DNA from: Burkholderiaceae bacterium
GTDB lineage: Bacteria; Pseudomonadota; Gammaproteobacteria; Burkholderiales; Burkholderiaceae
Assembly: GCA_030151165.1 (NCBI GenBank)
Contig: JASLEM010000041.1
Location: 1-9,069 of the forward strand
Direction of reading: 5' to 3'
DNA: 9,069 nucleotides
Both the position numbers and the translations under genes were made by a program. Positions within the stretch are counted from its first letter, which is position 1, and the number at the start of each line of letters is the position of its first letter. The notes under the pieces are model-generated. The model made no database searches. It had not been told where the DNA came from and was given only the letters and a program-made list of their open reading frames with translations. This document shows positions 6,794-9,069 of the stretch, one piece after another.

Positions 6794-7762
6794 TCACGGG
6801 TGTGTTCCGGACTTCAGGTTCTCGATCTGCAGCTTCAGCCGCTCCGAGAAACTGAGCGTGGTGTAGCGCCGTTCGATCTCGCGCGACAACTCCTTCTGCA
6901 GCGCGAACACGCTCTGCGGGCGCGACAGCGGATCGAGCGCCATGCACCATTCGATCACTTCGATCAGGTTGTCCGAGTAGACGTTGCGCAGCCGCGAGAG
7001 CGACAGCGGCAGCCGATCCTTGTCGATGCGCTGCGGCGCGTCGTTCGGCGGGTAGCCCTGCATGCAGGCGTAGAGGCAGGCGCCGATCGCGTAGATGTCC
7101 GTCCACGGGCCCAGCGAGCCGTCGCGGCGGTACATCTCGGGCGCGGCGAATCCGGGCGTGTACATCGGGCGGATGAACTGCCCTTCCTTGCTCAGCACTT
7201 CGCGCGCGGCGCCGAAGTCCAGCAGCACGGCCTTGTTGTCGTTCGTGATGAAGATGTTGGCGGGCTTGATGTCCAGGTGCAGCATCTTGTGCTGGTGCAC
7301 GATGCGCAGCCCGCGCAGGATCTCGTCGAACAGCGAGCGGATGGTGGATTCGCGCAGCACCTTCTCGCGCTTGAGGTCGCGCGCGGTGACGATGAAGTCC
7401 TGCATGGTGTCGCCCTGCAGGTAGTTCATCACCATGTAGACCGTCTCGTTCTCCCGGAAGAAATTGAGAACGGAGACGACGCTCGCGTGCGAGATCTGCG
7501 CCAGCGACCGCCCTTCCTCGAAGAAGCTCTTGAGGCCGAGGCGATACAGCGGTTGCTTCTCGGGCTTGACCCGCGGAATCAGTTCGCCCGGGGAGCGATC
7601 GGCCAGCGACGCCGGCAGGTATTCCTTGAGCGCGACGAGATGGCGTGTCTCGTCTTCGGCCAGGTAAACGATGCCGAAACCGCCTGCGGCGATCTTCTTG
7701 ACGATCTGATAGCCGCCGACCACAGTCCCCGAAGGTAGCGGGGCGGGTTTTGGCTTTGACAT
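6794..7762 (-). CDS. Cytosolic bacterial Ser/Thr protein kinase (Hanks type)
   Basis: The 322-residue product is essentially one kinase domain (about 18-290). It has a glycine loop AAGGFGIVY at 25-33, ATP-anchoring lysine K46 in VALKEYLP, a probable helix-C glutamate in FFEEGR (82/83), catalytic HLDIKPAN with D164, K166 and N169, DFGAA with D182, and APE at 207-209 in TPGFAAPEMY. The VALKEYLP signature is shared by a proteobacterial kinase group. The residue before the catalytic aspartate is Leu, not Arg, so it is not a classical RD kinase. No membrane segment or sensor domain (PASTA, FHA) is present, so it is cytosolic; what activates it is unclear. The ATG at 7762 is chosen since the long upstream in-frame extension runs antisense to yicC. 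The ribosome site is weak. The phosphatase gene follows by 37 bp, a classic kinase-phosphatase pair. Confidence 0.95.
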   Translation of the reverse strand: MSKPKPAPLPSGTVVGGYQIVKKIAAGGFGIVYLAEDETRHLVALKEYLPASLADRSPGELIPRVKPEKQPLYRLGLKSFFEEGRSLAQISHASVVSVLNFFRENETVYMVMNYLQGDTMQDFIVTARDLKREKVLRESTIRSLFDEILRGLRIVHQHKMLHLDIKPANIFITNDNKAVLLDFGAAREVLSKEGQFIRPMYTPGFAAPEMYRRDGSLGPWTDIYAIGACLYACMQGYPPNDAPQRIDKDRLPLSLSRLRNVYSDNLIEVIEWCMALDPLSRPQSVFALQKELSREIERRYTTLSFSERLKLQIENLKSGTHP

Positions 7763-7765
7763 AAT
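7757..7765 (+). promoter_or_regulatory. yicC: Probable extended -10 promoter for yicC
   Basis: TGACATAAT matches the extended -10 consensus TGnTATAAT with one mismatch. It predicts a transcription start near 7772 and a leader of about 21 nt before the yicC ATG at 7793. The box contains CAT at 7760-7762, the complement of the divergent kinase's start codon. No good -35 is seen, as expected for an extended -10 promoter. Confidence 0.5.
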
Positions 7766-7792
7766 CCGATTTTGCAACCTGGCACCAGTACC

Positions 7793-8734
7793 ATGGCAGT
7801 TTACAGCATGACCGGCTTCGGCAACGCCTCGGCAACTGCGCATTCCGCCGCAGTTTCCGAGGGGGCGGCGCCCACCGATTCCGCGGCCGTCACCGTCGAA
7901 CTGCGATCGGTCAACAGCCGATTCCTCGACATCGCGTTCCGGATGCCCGACGAACTCCGGCAGCACGAGGGCGCCCTGCGCGAGCTCGTGACCTCGGTCT
8001 GCCGGCGCGGCAAGGTCGACATCCGCGTCAGTTCGGCCAAGGGCTCGAACGACGACTGGCCGCAGCCGACGTCCGACCAGCTCCACCGCCTCTCGCGCCT
8101 CGAGGGCACCGTCACCGGCTGGCTGCCGAAGGCGCAGCCGCTGAGCGTGCACGAGGCGCTGCAGTGGTGCCGTTCGGCGCCGGCGGCGACCGGGCGCGTC
8201 GACGAGGCGCTGATGGAGGCCGCCCGCCGCGCCGTCGCCGCGCTCAAGGAAGCGCGCGCCCGCGAAGGCGAGAAGCTCGTCGCGATCCTGATGGAGCGCA
8301 TCGTGCGCCTGCGCGAGCTCGCCGCCCAGGCCGAGCCGCTGGTGCCGGCCGTCGTCGAACGCCAGCAGCAGCGCTTCCTCGAGCGCTGGGCCGAGGCGCT
8401 CAAGGCGACCGGCGGGATGGACGCCACCAGCTCCGCCGGCAGCATCCCGACCGAGGCCCTGCGCGAACGCGCGATGAACGAGGCGGCCACCTTCGCGCTG
8501 CGCATCGACGTCGCCGAAGAACTCTCGCGCCTGCGCGCCCACCTCGAGGAGATCGCGCGCCTGCTCAAGGGCGGCGGCGAGCTGGGCAAGCGGCTCGACT
8601 TCCTGATCCAGGAGCTGCACCGCGAGGCGAACACGCTGGGCTCGAAGTCGGCGGCGCTGGAACTCACCGGCGTCTCGGTCGAGATGAAGGTGCTGATCGA
8701 GCAGATGCGCGAGCAGGTGCAGAACATCGAGTGA
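7793..8734 (+). CDS. yicC: YicC/YloC family RNA-degradation protein
   Basis: The 313-residue product begins MAVYSMTGFGNA, a standard YicC opening, then VELRSVNSRFLDIAFRMPDELR and CRRGKVDIRV, which mark the YicC N-terminal domain. The C-terminal DUF1732 region is clear: RIDVAEELSRLRAHLEE, LKGGGELGKRLDFLIQE and LHREANTLGSKS, ending VLIEQMREQVQNIE. E. coli YicC affects the stability of the small RNA RyhB together with PNPase, and family members have been reported as endoribonucleases; a cytosolic RNA-turnover role is therefore expected. It is longer than E. coli YicC (287 residues), partly through an Ala/Ser-rich insert at about residues 11-28. The ATG at 7793 is preferred over a TTG in frame at 7772, which coincides with the predicted transcript start. 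No clear Shine-Dalgarno is visible. It diverges from the kinase with 30 bp between start codons. Confidence 0.95.
   Translation: MAVYSMTGFGNASATAHSAAVSEGAAPTDSAAVTVELRSVNSRFLDIAFRMPDELRQHEGALRELVTSVCRRGKVDIRVSSAKGSNDDWPQPTSDQLHRLSRLEGTVTGWLPKAQPLSVHEALQWCRSAPAATGRVDEALMEAARRAVAALKEARAREGEKLVAILMERIVRLRELAAQAEPLVPAVVERQQQRFLERWAEALKATGGMDATSSAGSIPTEALRERAMNEAATFALRIDVAEELSRLRAHLEEIARLLKGGGELGKRLDFLIQELHREANTLGSKSAALELTGVSVEMKVLIEQMREQVQNIE
7798..7824 (-). promoter_or_regulatory. Tentative promoter for the Ser/Thr kinase gene, inside yicC
   Basis: On the minus strand TTGCCG (7819-7824) and TAAACT (7798-7803) stand 15 bp apart, each with four of six consensus matches. Transcription would start some 25-30 nt before the kinase ATG. 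The spacing is short and the elements overlap the first codons of yicC, so this is only the best local candidate. Confidence 0.25.
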
Positions 8735-8755
8735 CCACGGCCCGCGGCCGTGGTC
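8733..8755 (+). terminator. yicC: 10-bp hairpin overlapping the yicC stop, probable terminator
   Basis: GACCACGGCC at 8733-8742 pairs perfectly with GGCCGTGGTC at 8746-8755 around a 3-nt CGC loop. The left arm includes the last two bases of the yicC TGA. No T-run follows (TGCCGGCC), so it is a strong hairpin but not a canonical intrinsic terminator; it may protect the 3' end or work with Rho. Confidence 0.5.
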
Positions 8756-8947
8756 TGCCGGCCGTCGACAGGCATCGCCAGCTCGCGTCCGTCTGGCAGG
8801 ACCCGCGAGTGGGTCGACGGCTCGCACGGCCCCGGTATCGCCTGCGGATACCCGCGAGCGCGCCGTCCGGCACCCCGCGGGAATCGTTTGGCAGCGGCGT
8901 CCGGCCGCGGAATGCTGCCCGGCTTCTCCACTTCCCGGATCCGCCGC
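8735..8947 (+). other. Spacer between yicC and the exported-protein gene
   Basis: I see no gene in these 213 bp. Besides the yicC hairpin it holds an 8-bp inverted repeat, CCGTCGAC (8762-8769) with GTCGACGG (8813-8820), enclosing 43 bp and overlapping a smaller GACCC/GGGTC hairpin (8800-8815). These mutually exclusive pairings could be regulatory or chance. No convincing -35/-10 pair was found for the downstream gene. Confidence 0.4.
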
Positions 8948-9069
8948 ATGGTCTCGCATCGATCTTCCAGGCCGCGCCGCGCGGCGCTCCTCGCGACGGC
9001 CGCCGCCGCGATCGCCGCCGTCGCGCCCGGCCCGGCCCACGCCGCGAACGACCCGCCCGCGCCGGCCAC
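8948..9069 (+). CDS. N-terminus of a probable exported protein (cut by right edge)
   Basis: Forty complete codons are visible from the ATG at 8948. They read as a signal peptide: basic MVSHRSSRPRRAALL, an alanine-rich hydrophobic core (ATAAAAIAAVAPG) and a likely cleavage at AHA before ANDPPAPA, around residue 32. The mature protein begins with a Pro/Ala-rich stretch. The RR pair is not followed by a full twin-arginine consensus, so Sec export is more likely. The ribosome site is poor (GGA about 9 nt upstream). Function cannot be judged from this fragment. Open reading and signal-peptide grammar support it as a real gene, but GC-rich DNA gives many open frames, so confidence is moderate. Confidence 0.55.
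   Translation, partial: MVSHRSSRPRRAALLATAAAAIAAVAPGPAHAANDPPAPA

Noticed and set aside
7756..7761. Perfect TTGACA -35 box on the plus strand upstream of yicC
   Set aside because: No -10-like hexamer lies 16-18 bp downstream (CTGGCA at 17 bp), and the start would fall at or inside yicC. The overlapping TGACATAAT is a better -10 reading.
6794..9040. Possible 426-residue N-terminal extension of the Ser/Thr kinase in the same frame
   Set aside because: The extra part runs antisense through all of yicC and lacks domain character, while the kinase domain begins properly soon after the ATG at 7762.
1..9069. CRISPR arrays, insertion sequences, phage genes, tRNA or rRNA genes
   Set aside because: No regularly spaced repeats, transposase or integrase signatures, terminal inverted repeats with target duplications, or tRNA/rRNA-like sequences were seen.

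Overview
The window is very GC-rich, with third codon positions almost always G or C. Gene content and protein signatures point to a betaproteobacterium of the order Burkholderiales, probably near the Rubrivivax/Piscinibacter/Methylibium group; that placement is an inference from protein style, not from a marker gene. I see no rRNA, tRNA, CRISPR array, insertion sequence or phage gene. Most of the window is conserved chromosomal core.

Layout, left to right. (1) Positions 1-2248, minus strand: the first 749 residues of a large membrane sensor histidine kinase (CHASE3, GAF, coiled coil, HisKA, HATPase_c), cut by the left edge and probably a hybrid kinase with receiver domains beyond it. (2) 2249-2520: a 272-bp gap holding the kinase leader, two alternating CG tracts and a weak hairpin. 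(3) 2521-5749, minus strand: a tight gene group transcribed in the order rph (RNase PH), rdgB (XTP/dITP pyrophosphatase), a small exported four-cysteine protein of unknown function, and hemW (radical-SAM heme chaperone). (4) 5750-5841: two strong tandem hairpins separating rph from the upstream genes. (5) 5842-7762, minus strand: a cytosolic Ser/Thr protein kinase followed by its probable partner, a PP2C-type phosphatase. (6) 7793-8734, plus strand: yicC, divergent from the kinase with only 30 bp between start codons, ended by a perfect 10-bp hairpin that overlaps its stop codon. (7) 8735-8947: spacer. (8) 8948 to the right edge, plus strand: the start of a probable exported protein.

How the genes may work together: the kinase and phosphatase look like a reversible phosphorylation switch. 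They are flanked by two RNA-turnover proteins (YicC and RNase PH), a nucleotide-pool cleaner (RdgB) and a heme-trafficking protein (HemW). I know of no demonstrated pathway joining all of these, so the linkage is conserved neighbourhood rather than a proven system. The less ordinary points are the exported cysteine protein lodged between rdgB and hemW, the very compact yicC/kinase divergent junction whose probable yicC -10 box contains the kinase start codon, the tandem hairpins before rph, and an exported-protein start where gmk would commonly follow yicC. I found no clear new defence or mobile system here.
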